A model generated the notes under the pieces. It saw nothing but the letters and a program-made list of their open reading frames with translations. It was not told the origin of the DNA and made no database searches. 64,000 nucleotides of DNA from JALORV01 sp963707445 (GTDB lineage: Bacteria > Pseudomonadota > Gammaproteobacteria > Burkholderiales > Burkholderiaceae_F). The position numbers and the translations under genes were made by a program. The stretch covers positions 1 through 64,000 of the forward strand of contig CAVPPW010000003.1 in assembly GCA_963707445.1 (NCBI GenBank), given 5' to 3'. Shown in pieces: positions 28,609 through 38,032 of the stretch (within the stretch, counting starts at the first letter, position 1; each line of letters opens with the position of its first letter).

Positions 28609-29933
28609 CTACTTCTTGGCTTCCGATTTCTTCACTTCGCCCTTGCCACCCTTGCCGGCTTCGGGAGGCGCGCCCTTGGCCGTCCGCGCCCGGCGGCGGG
28701 CCGAGCGCGATCGGTGAACCACCGGGAATCGGAAAGATCTTTGCGGTGCCTTCGACGATCACCTTGTCGCCCGGCTTCAAGCCCGACTCGACGATCCATT
28801 GGTTCTGACCGTCGAACTCGACCCAATCGCCGACGGTCACCGGGCGAGGCAGCGCGACATCGCGGCCATCCTGCGACTTGCCCGGCACGTAGACGAACTT
28901 GCCCTGCGGGCTGTCCAGCACGGCGCGCTGCGGCACGACGATCGCGTCCGGCCGCTTCGCTCCCTGCAGCACGACCCGCACGAACAATCCAGGCAGCAGC
29001 GCGTGATCGGGATTCGGGATCTCTGCCTGCGCGTCGAACGAACCGGTGCGCGGGTTGATTCGCGTATCGACGAAGTCCAGCTTTCCAGTCCGCGCAAAGG
29101 TGCTGCCGTCGGAAAGCCGGATCGAAACCGAATAGCCGTTCTTGCCGCCCTTCTCGCTCGAGGGCGCGGCGAGCTTGCCGGACGCGAGCAGCTGGTTCAG
29201 TCGCAGCTGCTCCTGCTCCGACACGCTGAACTTCACGTGAATCGGATCGACCTGCGACACCGTCGTCAGCAGGCTCTCGTCCCCCGGCGTAACCAGCGAG
29301 CCCTCGGACTTCTGCGCACGGCTGGCATAGCCGTTGACCGGTGAGCTGACCGTCGTGTAGCCGAGGTTCAGGCGCGCCTCGGTCAGGCGCGCCTGCGCCT
29401 GCTTGACCGCCGCCGCGCCGATTTCCTCGTTCGAGACGGCTTCGTCGTACTCGCGCCGGCTCAGCGCATTGCTGTCAGCGAGCGGTTTGACTCGATCGAA
29501 ATTGCGTTTCACCTGGGCGTATTGCGCTTGCGCGCGGGCGAGATCGGCCTCGGCTGCCTGCAACTGAGCCGCGTAGGGGCGCGGGTCGATCACGAATAGC
29601 AGCTGTCCCGATTTGACGTAGCCGCCCTCCTGGTACGTGCGACGCTCGAGCACGCCTTGCACGCGCGCCCGCACTTCTGCTTCCTTCGAACCGGCCGTCT
29701 GTCCTACATATTCGAACTGAATCGGCACCGTCACCGCCTTCACTTCCTGCACCGAAACGGCAGCCGGAGGAAAGCCGCCCTTCGGCGTCGTGCTCGTCGC
29801 CGCGGGCGCAGCCTGCGATGACCAATGCGGTGGCGATAAGACTGACGGCGAGCATGAGTCCGCGCAGCCAGGCTGCGCGCCGAACGGACGCGTCCAGGGC
29901 CGAGCGGCTTGCGGCGGTCTTGAGATCGGTCAT
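28609..29933 (-). CDS. RND periplasmic adaptor, HlyD/AcrA family lipoprotein (frameshifted)
   Basis: Membrane fusion protein of the drug pump, first gene of its operon. N-terminal lipobox IAGC near residue 40, YVGQTAGSKEAEVRARVQGV, lipoyl-like ARVQGVLERR, coiled coil over LARAQAQYAQVKRNFDRVKP, then LDSPQGKFVYVPGKSQDGRD. Two single extra bases (about 29806 near the lipobox, and about 28682 near the Lys/Gly-rich tail) interrupt it; corrected length is 440 residues. ATG 29933 is 44 bases from the palindromic operator. Confidence 0.9.
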
Positions 29934-29976
29934 GGGGAACTTCCGGCTAGGTCGAATCTCTATGTTCGGGCATAAT

Positions 29977-29994
29977 ACATACATTCATGTATGT
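29977..29994. promoter_or_regulatory. Palindromic operator between efflux operon and TetR gene
   Basis: ACATACAT-TC-ATGTATGT, perfect 8-base arms. It lies between the divergent adaptor and TetR starts and resembles the AcrR/TtgR-type operator core (TACATACATTCATGAATGTA class). Predicted binding site of the TetR protein next to it. Confidence 0.8.
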
Positions 29995-30053
29995 TTCCAC
30001 TTCAATTGTGATATTCATGTTTCATTTGTCTTTCAGCGGACCACGGGGCGGCG

Positions 30054-30704
30054 ATGGCGAGGCGCACTAAGGAAGAAGCACTGGAGACTCGCGAGCAGCT
30101 GCTCGACGCAGCGGAGCGGGTTTTCCTGGAGCGCGGGGTCGGCCATGCATCTCTCGCCGAAGTTGCCGACGCAGCGGGTGTGACCCGCGGCGCGATCTAT
30201 CACCATTTCGACAGTAAGGCTGAGCTGTTCGAAGCCATGGTGGAACGCGCGGAAATGCCGATCGACGCAGCGTTCGAGTCCGCCGCTGCTTCCGACGACG
30301 ACCCGCTCGATGCATTAGGCAAGCGGGCGCTCAACGCGCTGCTGCAGTTGGCTTCGTCGTCGCGCGTGCGCAGAGTCTTCGAGGTCGTATTTCTGCGCTG
30401 CGAGTACACCGACGAACTGGCGGCAGTGGAGCAGCGCCATCTGCGCGAGCGGGAGCAATGCCTGGGCCTGTGCGGCGGCCTGCTGGACAAAGCGGTCGAA
30501 CTGGGTCAGTTGCCGCGCGACACCGATACGCGAATGGCGAGCCACCTGCTCTATGCACTCATCGGCGGGCTGATGCGCGACTGGGTGCAGGCTCCCAAGA
30601 GCTTTGATCTGAAGGCTGCTGCGCCGCAGCTGATCACTCTGTTCATGGCCGGGCTGCGCGCCGCGCCACCCCGCAAGACGCGCGCCGATATCCGCCTCGT
30701 GTAA
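30054..30704 (+). CDS. TetR-family efflux repressor (AcrR/TtgR type)
   Basis: 216 residues. HTH: RTKEEALETREQLLDAAERV, then HASLAEVADAAGVTRGAIYHHF, the AcrR-group recognition helix. The C-terminal ligand-binding part (VFLRCEYTDELAAVEQR, LYALIGGLMRDWVQAPKSFD) matches the TetR_C AcrR-type domain. Divergent from the RND operon with a palindromic operator in the gap, so it is very likely the drug-responsive repressor of that operon and of itself. Confidence 0.92.
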   Translation: MARRTKEEALETREQLLDAAERVFLERGVGHASLAEVADAAGVTRGAIYHHFDSKAELFEAMVERAEMPIDAAFESAAASDDDPLDALGKRALNALLQLASSSRVRRVFEVVFLRCEYTDELAAVEQRHLREREQCLGLCGGLLDKAVELGQLPRDTDTRMASHLLYALIGGLMRDWVQAPKSFDLKAAAPQLITLFMAGLRAAPPRKTRADIRLV

Positions 30705-30707
30705 ATA

Positions 30708-30725
30708 GTTGACGTTTACGTCAAC
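30708..30725. promoter_or_regulatory. Palindrome upstream of icmF, LiuR-like
   Basis: GTTGACGT-TT-ACGTCAAC, perfect 8-base arms, directly after the TetR stop and 97 bases before the icmF start. It resembles sites of MerR-type LiuR regulators of branched-chain acyl-CoA metabolism in proteobacteria. The match is from memory of the motif class. No such regulator gene lies in the window. Confidence 0.55.
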
Positions 30726-30821
30726 GTCAGCTAGCGTAATTCCTCCCCGTGATTGCCTGCGGCACCGGCCCGCGAGGATGATTCGACCTCCGGCGACTGA
30801 CCGCGCCGGCGAGGAGCGCGC

Positions 30822-33800
30822 ATGACCGACCTGTCGGAAATCAGGAAGCTCGCCAGCTACCGCCCGAAGCACAAGGTCAGGTTCGTCACCGCGGCGTCGC
30901 TCTTCGACGGCCACGACGCCAGCATCAACATCATGCGGCGCATCCTGCAGGGCATGGGCGCCGAGGTGATTCATCTCGGCCACAACCGCTCAGTCGAGGA
31001 GATCGTGACCGCGGCGCTGCAGGAAGACGTGCAGGGCATCGCGATGTCGAGCTACCAGGGCGGGCACGTCGAGTTCTTCAAGTACATGCTCGACCTGCTG
31101 CGCGAGCGCGGCGGCTCGAACATCCGCGTCTACGGCGGCGGCGGCGGCGTCATCGTGCCGAGCCGAGATCAAGGACCTGCACGACTACGGCGTCGCGCGC
31201 ATCTTCTCGCCGGAGGACGGTCAGAAGATGGGCCTCGCGGGAATGATCGGCCTGATGGTCGCCGAGTGCGACACGACCTCGGCAAGGCCGCGCCGGCATC
31301 GCTGGATGTGCTGAAGGACAAGGACACGACGAAGCGCTGGCGCGCGCTGGCACAGCTGATCACCGCGCTCGAACTCAACGAGACCGATCCGAAGCTCGTC
31401 GAAGCGCTGCACAAGCAGGCCGACACCGCGAAGGTCCCGGTGCTGGGAGTCACCGGCACCGGCGGCGCGGGCAAATCGAGCCTGACCGACGAACTCGTGC
31501 GCCGGCTGCGGCTCGACCAGGGCGACAAGCTCGACATCGCGGTGATCTCGATCGACCCGTCGCGCCGCAAGAGCGGCGGCGCGCTGCTCGGCGACCGCAT
31601 CCGGATGAACGCGATCGGTCCGTGGGGCAACGGCGCGAAGGTCTACATGCGCTCGCTGGCGACGCGCGAGGCCGGCAGCGAGATCAGCGAGGCGCTGCCG
31701 CACGCGATCGCGGCCGCCAAGGTCGCCGGCTTCGACGTCGTCATCGTCGAAACCTCGGGCATCGGCCAGGGCGACGCGGCGATCGTGCCGCACGTCGACT
31801 CGAGCCTGTACGTGATGACGCCGGAGTACGGCGCCGCGAGCCAGCTCGAGAAGATCGACATGCTCGACTTCGCCGACTTCGTCGCGATCAACAAGTTCGA
31901 CCGCAAGGGCGCGGCCGACGCGCTGCGCGACGTGTCAGAAGCAGGTGCAGCGGAACAAGGGCGACTTCGCGAAGAAGCCCGACGAGATGCCGGTGTTCGG
32001 CACGATGGCGTCGCGCTTCAACGACGACGGCGTCACTGCGCTCTATCAGGCGCTGCTGCCGCGGCTGCAGGAGCATGGGCTTGAAGACCGGCGACAGCAT
32101 CCTGCCGAAGGTGACGACACGCCATTCGACCAACCAGACGCCGATCGTGCCGCCGCAGCGCACGCGCTACCTCGCGGAGATCTCCGACACGGTGCGCGGC
32201 TACAAGAAGCGCGCCCACGAGCAGGCGAAGCTCGCGCGCGAGATCCAGCAGTTGCGCGAAAGCGTGCGCATGCTGCACGAGGACGACCCGGAGCGCTCGG
32301 GTGCGAAAAAGACCGTCGAGCGGGTCGCCGAAGAGCGCGAAGCGAAGCAGGACAAGCGCAGCCGGAAGCTGCTCGACATGTGGCCGCAGATGCAGAAGGC
32401 CTATGCGGGCGACGAGTACGTCGTGAAGATTCGCGACCGCGAGCTGCGCACCAAGCTGACGACGACATCGCTGTCGGGCACCAAGATCCGCAAGGTCGCG
32501 TTGCCGCACTACGAGGACCACGGCGAGCTGCTGCGCTGGATGCTGCTGGAAAACGTTCCCGGCAGCTTTCCCTACACCGCGGGCGTGTTCGCGTTCAAGC
32601 GCGAGAACGAGGATCCGACGCGCATGTTCGCCGGCGAGGGCGATTCGTTCCGCACCAACAAGCGCTTCAAGCTGCTGTCCGAAGGGATGCCGGCCAAGCG
32701 GCTGTCGACCGCGTTCGACTCGGTGACGCTGTACGGCAACGATCCGGACCTGCGGCCGGACATCTACGGCAAGGTCGGCAACAGCGGCGTCAGCATCGCG
32801 ACGCTCGACGACCTGAAGGTTCTCTACTCGGGCTTCGACCTGACCGCACCGAACACGTCGGTGTCGATGACGATCAACGGCCCGGCGCCGACGATCCTCG
32901 CGATGTTCATGAACACCGCGATCGACCAGAACCTCGACAAGTTCCGCGCCGACAACAATCGCGAGCCGACCGACGACGAGGCCGCGAAGATCCGCGCAGT
33001 GGGTGCTCGAGAACGTGCGCGGCACCGTGCAGGCCGACATCCTCAAGGAAGACCAGGGCCAGAACACCTGCATCTTCTCGACCGAGTTCTCGCTGAAGGT
33101 GATGGGCGACATCCAGGAGTACTTCGTCCACCACAACGTGCGGAATTTCTATTCGGTCTCGATCAGCGGCTATCACATCGCCGAGGCCGGCGCGAACCCG
33201 ATCAGCCAGCTCGCGTTCACGCTGTCCAACGGCTTCACGTTCGTCGAGGCGTATCTCGCGCGCGGCATGCACATCGACGACTTCGCGCCGAACCTGAGCT
33301 TCTTCTTCAGCAACGGCATGGACCCCGAGTACACGGTGATGGGCCGCGTCGCGCGGCGCATCTGGGCGGTGGCGATGCGCGACAAGTACGGTGCCAACGA
33401 GCGCAGCGCAGAAGCTGAAGTACCACTGCCAGACCAGCGGCCGCTCGTTGCACGCGCAGGAGATCCAGTTCAACGACATCCGCACGACGCTGCAGGCGCT
33501 GATCGCGACCTACGACAACGCGAATTCACTGCATACCAACGCGTTCGACGAGGCGATCACGACGCCGACCGAAGACAGCGTGCGGCGCGCGATGGCGATC
33601 CAGATGATCATCAACCGCGAATGGGGCCTGGCGAAGAACGAGAACCCGAACCAGGGCAGCTTCATCATCGACGAGCTGACCGAGCTGGTCGAGGAAGCGG
33701 TGCTGAAGGAGTTCGAATCGATCAGCGAGCGCGGCGGCGTGCTCGGCGCGATGGAGCTTGGCTACCAGCGCGGCAAGATCCAGGAAGAGTCACTGCACTA

Positions 33801-34120
33801 CGAACACCTGAAGCACACCGGCGAGTACCCGATCATCGGCGTCAACACCTTCCGCAACCCGCACGGCGAGACGGTGCCCGATCACATCGAGCTGGCGCGC
33901 TCGACCGAGGAGGAGAAGCAGAGCCAGCTGAAGCGCCTGCAGGACTTCCAGAAGCGCCACGCCAAGGAAGCGCCGAAGATGCTGAAGCGGCTGCAGCAGG
34001 CCGTGATCCGCAACGAAAACGTGTTCGCGGTGCTGATGGACGCGGTGCGCGTGTGCTCGTTGGGGCAGATTACGAATGCGCTGTTTGAGGTTGGCGGGCA
34101 GTACCGGCAGAAGCATGTAG
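30822..34120 (+). CDS. icmF: IcmF: fused isobutyryl-CoA mutase with GTPase chaperone (frameshifted)
   Basis: Adenosylcobalamin enzyme interconverting isobutyryl-CoA and butyryl-CoA. Domain order is the B12-binding domain (FVTAASLFDGHDASINIMRR, VIHLGHNRS), a MeaB-like GTPase (P-loop GVTGTGGAGKSSLTDEL, VISIDPSRRKSGG, VETSGIGQGDA, AINKFDRKGA), a linker, and the mutase barrel (NVPGSFPYTAGVFAFKREN, TLYGNDPDLRPDIYGKVGNS, NTCIFSTEFSLKVMGDIQEY). Extra bases occur at about 31155, 31937 (TCAG), 32090 (CTTG), 33001 (GCAG), 33405 and 34113, and one base is missing near 31273. Correction gives 1097 residues and an ending QYRQKM with stop TAG 34118-34120, as in Cupriavidus IcmF. Confidence 0.93.
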
Positions 34121-34277
34121 CGCAAACGTGCACTTTGAGTCGTAGATACAAGACGTCTAACCGCGGTGAGCCGTGGACTGCGTTGTCGCAAGTCGGTCTA
34201 ACTCAAACGCTGCGGTCGCCTACTCGCGCTGCCCCGCTTCCAACGCGGCTTCGGTTCGCGCCGTTCCGCGACGTCGC

Positions 34278-34538
34278 TTACACGAAGGCAGGGATCATGC
34301 GCGACGAAGGCGCGACACGGTTGCATTGCAAGGGTGCCTCGTAGAGCGTGCTGACCAGCGCAGGTGGTGACGCCAGCCGCGTTGCAAAGGTTCCGGCGTT
34401 GGCCTTCAAGCGCTGATGCAGAAACAGGAGCAGCGCAAACAATGTTCCCCCCGGCAAGAGCAGCTCCACCAGGACATAGGGGCCGACCTTGGCACCGAAT
34501 CGACGCAGCAACTCAAAAAGGTCGATGACGAATTGCAT
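34278..34538 (-). CDS. Small single-span membrane protein
   Basis: 86 residues from ATG 34538 after a GGGAGC site. The N-terminus MQFVIDLFELLRRFGAKVGP leads into a TM helix (VLVELLLPGGTLFALLLFLH) and a short cytoplasmic tail. I do not know its function. Length and start are supported by the ribosome site and the helix, but the tail past residue 50 looks less conserved in character. The flanking 34121-34277 and 34539-34775 hold nothing else I can support. Confidence 0.5.
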   Translation of the reverse strand: MQFVIDLFELLRRFGAKVGPYVLVELLLPGGTLFALLLFLHQRLKANAGTFATRLASPPALVSTLYEAPLQCNRVAPSSRMIPAFV

Positions 34539-34775
34539 GTGCGGCTCCCGTCTGAAGTGTGGCGGCCCGAATTCGGGCCCTTGAACACACGTCGAACGGG
34601 GTGCCGCGAAATCGACACGATCTCCGACTCGCCGGCTACGGACGAAATCCGACATCACGTCGTGGTCGTAGCGAGTTCAATGCCGCGATGGGGATCCCCT
34701 TAATTCAACTGTCGGACCAAGGCCCGCCGCTTGCGTATCGGTAAGTCACTGGAGTACGAACCGAACGGAACCGGC

Positions 34776-35681
34776 ATGCGTTACTTCGCCCAAAATGCTG
34801 CCAAGGCGCTTCGCTATCCCGGCGCGTTCGCGCTCGCGATCCTGAAGCAGTTCCGCGCCAACCAGGGGCTGCTGCTCGCGGGCGCAGTGGCGTACTACGC
34901 ACTGCTGTCGCTGGTCCCTCTGCTGATCCTCGTCGTGCTCGCGCTGACTCACATCTTCGAGGAAGCCGAAGTCCTGGCGACGGTCGGTGCGAGTCTCGAG
35001 TTCGTCGTGCCTGGGCAGTCGGACGCGCTTGTCGGCGAGCTTCGCGCGTTCCTGGCGCACCGCGAGGCGGTGGGGTCGCTGCTGCTGGTCATGATGCTGT
35101 TCTTCAGCAGCCTCGCCTTCACCGTGCTCGAGAACGCGATGTCGGTGATCTTCTTTCATCGCGTCGCCGTCCGCCGCCGCCACTTCCTGGTGTCGGCGGT
35201 GATGCCGTACCTTTTCATCCTGTCGCTGGCAGTTGGCCTGCTGCTCATCACGCTGGTCGCCGGCGCACTGGAGCAGCTGGCGACACGGACCGTGGTGATC
35301 CTCGGTCGTCCGCAGCTGCTGGACGTGTTCTCCTCCGAACTGCTGTATCTGATCGGTGTGGTGGGCGAGATCTTCCTGCTGACGGCCGTGTACCTCGTGA
35401 TGCCGGTCGGCCGGCTGTCGTTCCGGCACGCGCTGATTGGCGGCACTGCCGCGGCGCTTCTGTGGGAGATCACGCGCCACGTCCTGGTCTGGTACTTCTC
35501 GACGATCTCGCAGATCCAGCTCGTCTATGGATCGCTGACGACGGCGATTGCAGTCTTGCTGAGCGTCGAGGTTGGCGCGATCGTGCTCTTGTTCGGCGCT
35601 CAGGTGATCGCTGAATACGAGCGCATCGGCTACGAGCCGATCGCGCAGCAGCCGGCGCCGATGAAGGCGAACAAGGCTTGA
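34776..35681 (+). CDS. YihY/BrkB (UPF0761-like) inner-membrane protein
   Basis: About 301 residues with six hydrophobic helices. Characteristic pieces are the N-terminal ILKQFRANQGLLLAGAVAYY and ALLSLVPLLILVVLAL, VYLVMPVGRLSFRHALIGG, and ISQIQLVYGSLTTAIAVLLS near the C-terminus. Function of the family is uncertain (once called ribonuclease BN by mistake). I prefer ATG 34776 (MRYFAQ) to a TTG 45 bases upstream. Confidence 0.85.
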   Translation: MRYFAQNAAKALRYPGAFALAILKQFRANQGLLLAGAVAYYALLSLVPLLILVVLALTHIFEEAEVLATVGASLEFVVPGQSDALVGELRAFLAHREAVGSLLLVMMLFFSSLAFTVLENAMSVIFFHRVAVRRRHFLVSAVMPYLFILSLAVGLLLITLVAGALEQLATRTVVILGRPQLLDVFSSELLYLIGVVGEIFLLTAVYLVMPVGRLSFRHALIGGTAAALLWEITRHVLVWYFSTISQIQLVYGSLTTAIAVLLSVEVGAIVLLFGAQVIAEYERIGYEPIAQQPAPMKANKA

Positions 35682-35764
35682 GCACGCCTCGCCCGGCAGC
35701 CGTAGTCCGATCCGCGGTGCTTCCGCGCACCGCGGATCGGAGCTTCCGGTTTCATCGCGACTCC

Positions 35765-35971
35765 TTATGCGGCGCGCATCGCCACAACGGCGTGCGCGTC
35801 GACTTCGGCGGCCATCACGCGAGGCTGGGCAGCCTCGTCGATGTCCACGAAATACGCCTCGGGATGGCGCGCGACGAACTCGGCGGCGACGTTGAAGACC
35901 ACCACCGCGAACATTGCGAACATCACGAGCGCGTAGAAGAAGTCGTTCTTCGCTTCGCGCTTGAGGTACAT
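35765..35971 (-). CDS. Small single-span membrane protein
   Basis: 68 residues: MYLKREAKNDFFYALVMFAM with one TM helix (FFYALVMFAMFAVVVFNVAA), then an acidic/alanine tail. An AGGAG site precedes the start on the minus strand. Unknown function; such KNDFFYALV-type short membrane proteins recur in Burkholderiales. It is convergent with the YihY gene. Confidence 0.55.
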   Translation of the reverse strand: MYLKREAKNDFFYALVMFAMFAVVVFNVAAEFVARHPEAYFVDIDEAAQPRVMAAEVDAHAVVAMRAA

Positions 35972-36000
35972 GACATTCTCCTGACGTTTACAGACCAAAC

Positions 36001-36036
36001 AAAAAGCCCGGAGGCGTTCGACGCGATCCGGGCTTT
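36001..36036 (-). terminator. Rho-independent terminator of the small gene at 36053-36217
   Basis: AAAGCCCGG ... CCGGGCTTT inverted repeat with T-rich flank on the minus strand (CTTTTTG). It starts about 17 bases past the TAG of the small minus-strand gene and could work in both directions. Confidence 0.8.
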
Positions 36037-36052
36037 GGTTCAGCCGGTCCAG

Positions 36053-36217
36053 CTAACTGCCTGGACCTCCGCCCGGATCATGGGCCTGCATGGAGCGGCT
36101 AGACCGCGCGCCGGCCAGCGACGCGGCCCCGGCATGCCATTGGGGCTGCCGGCGCACGCACTCAACAGCGAACTGCATTCGCTGCAGAGGCATGAATGTG
36201 CCGATCGCGTCGCTCAT
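36053..36217 (-). CDS. Putative 54-residue small protein
   Basis: Short reading frame MSDAIGTFMPLQRMQFAVEC... to TAG 36053-36055, preceded by GGAGAG and followed at once by a strong terminator. Ribosome site plus own terminator suggest a real small gene or small RNA with a reading frame. No family recognised; the second half is Gly/Ser/Arg-rich. Confidence 0.4.
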   Translation of the reverse strand: MSDAIGTFMPLQRMQFAVECVRRQPQWHAGAASLAGARSSRSMQAHDPGGGPGS

Positions 36218-36349
36218 CTCAGAACTCTCTCCATTGCCGGCGCAATTGCCGGTGCGCGAATCTTAGGGACGCACATTGAGCTCAGCAATAACTTTCATGC
36301 GTTCGCCGCGTTACAAACGTAACGCACGTCGCGCGGCCGTCGCTGTCGT

Positions 36350-36904
36350 TCACGCTGTCGTCGCAGCGTGGTTCTGCCGAAACGGATCTCTGGCGGCTCC
36401 TTCCACGGTCGCGACATGTTGCTTCAGTAATAGATCACCGTAAAAGAGCCGCGCAACCACGGAGGCTTCGCCGAGGGCAAGCAGTTCGATACCGCCGTCT
36501 CGAATCCCCAGTGTTGCGCTGGTCACATTGGCCGAGAGAGCCAGCGCCAGTACAAGTTCGGGCAGCGTGATGTTTGGCGCGTCGGTGTTCAGAACCAAGT
36601 GGGAGGTCGACGCGAAGCTGTGCTGATCAAGCCGAATGATCGAAGGCGGATCCAGCGCCAGCAAGCTGCGCTGCATGGCGTCGCGCACGGCTCCGACTGT
36701 GGCCCAGCCTCGAGCGAGCCACGTGAACACATCGATGTCCAGCGTCGGGTTCAACTCGGCTGCAGCGCGCTCGGCAGTCACGCCACGCAGCAGATCCGCA
36801 ACGCTCGAAACGGCCGACACTTCTTTCGCCTGCTCGGCCCACGCCTTCTCAATGTCGTCGCCCGACACTGTGATCGGAGTGTCCAGCTTGAGGCGATCAA
36901 GCAT
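36350..36904 (-). CDS. Conserved-looking hypothetical protein, partner of the PASTA protein
   Basis: 184 residues (MLDRLKLDTPITVSGDDIEK ...), alpha/beta composition, no signal peptide, TM segment or known motif. Its ATG overlaps the stop of the PASTA-domain gene upstream, so the two are translationally coupled and probably act together. Function unknown. Confidence 0.55.
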   Translation of the reverse strand: MLDRLKLDTPITVSGDDIEKAWAEQAKEVSAVSSVADLLRGVTAERAAAELNPTLDIDVFTWLARGWATVGAVRDAMQRSLLALDPPSIIRLDQHSFASTSHLVLNTDAPNITLPELVLALALSANVTSATLGIRDGGIELLALGEASVVARLFYGDLLLKQHVATVEGAARDPFRQNHAATTA

Positions 36905-37901
36905 GATGGGCGCTCGAATACTCGTCCGAGGTCTCTTGCAGGTCAGCTGGGCCGGCAAATTCGACTCGAACCTCGCCCGCGTCGAAATGAGCGGCAAATC
37001 GGAAGTCGTCGGCAGTCACGGAGATCGCCGCTGGTGCAAAGCTGGACTCCGCCGAGTCGACTTGCGGCTCGATCGCGCGCGCTCGCAGCCAACGGATCAA
37101 CATCCCCCCGATTGCAAGGACGATGAGGGTCGCGGCCCCGATGATTAGCCCGGGCGGCGCAACCGGACGTCGATCGTTAGCTGCAGGCGCAGTCGCGCTC
37201 TGTGCTGGCGCCGGTTCGGAGAGTGTCGACGCGGTGGCAAGCGATCCGTCCGACACGTCCAATGTGACGGTCGCTCCAGGCGAAATGGCGGAGCCCGCGT
37301 CAGGATGCTGCGCGAGCACCGTGCCGCTGGCCGCCGCACTGGGGACCAGAACGCGCTGAATTTTGAACTCGGCTAGCGCGTTCCCGGCAGCGGCATCGGT
37401 GCGATCGACCACGTTCGGCAATTCAAACGTCTCCGCCACCGCGGGGCCGGCGGACACGGTCAACACGATCGCGCTGCCCGCAGCGGCGCGTGTCGACGCC
37501 TTCGGCACTTGTTCGATCACTCGGCCGACAGGCGCCGAACTGTACTGCTCATGCCTTTCGGCTTTAAAGCGACCCAGGCGTGCCTGCGCGTCGTTGATCG
37601 GTATGCCGGTTACGTTGGGGACCTGCAGCAGCTCGTCCGACTTTGGCGCGGCCCGACGTGGAGGGTCGCCTTGTCGGGTACCTGGAGCAGTTTTGCCGCC
37701 TCGAGATCCTTTTTCGACGATCGCGGCGCCTTTGGCCGCCTTGTCGACGATCGGCGCCGGGTCGCGACAGGCGCCTGTCGCACGAGCAAAGAGGGCCTCG
37801 TCTGATGAAAGCGTGCTGCAAGGGGGCGTTTGCGCGGTCGCCGCCGGCAGCTGTACCGCCAGCAGCAATAGGCCGAATTTAAGAAAATGATCCATTCTCA
37901 T
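36897..37901 (-). CDS. Membrane protein with PASTA domains
   Basis: 334 residues. Signal peptide (FLKFGLLLLAVQLPAATAQ), Cys-containing mature start, two PASTA-like repeats (LLQVPNVTGIPINDAQARLG ... and TFELPNVVDRTDAAAGNALA ...), a Ser/Ala/Pro linker, one TM helix near residue 245 (LIIGAATLIVLAIGGMLIRW) and a cytoplasmic C-terminal part. PASTA repeats usually bind peptidoglycan fragments. In Gram-negatives such proteins are uncommon, and no kinase domain is present here. The gene downstream overlaps it by 8 bases. Confidence 0.7.
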   Translation of the reverse strand: MRMDHFLKFGLLLLAVQLPAATAQTPPCSTLSSDEALFARATGACRDPAPIVDKAAKGAAIVEKGSRGGKTAPGTRQGDPPRRAAPKSDELLQVPNVTGIPINDAQARLGRFKAERHEQYSSAPVGRVIEQVPKASTRAAAGSAIVLTVSAGPAVAETFELPNVVDRTDAAAGNALAEFKIQRVLVPSAAASGTVLAQHPDAGSAISPGATVTLDVSDGSLATASTLSEPAPAQSATAPAANDRRPVAPPGLIIGAATLIVLAIGGMLIRWLRARAIEPQVDSAESSFAPAAISVTADDFRFAAHFDAGEVRVEFAGPADLQETSDEYSSAHHA

Positions 37902-38032
37902 GAATGATCCGCCGGCAAATAGCACGCCGAGCCGCCGCAAAGGTGACAGAGATTCTGCTCCACCCGAGAGCGAGGGGCGACGCAGCGAGGTGCGATGCGT
38001 CGGCCGGTAGCCCGCGCCTGGGACGCGAGTAC

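Noticed and set aside
34121..34277. C-terminal extension of icmF
   Set aside because: It disappears when the single extra base before ATG-TAG is removed, and the tail has no resemblance to IcmF proteins.
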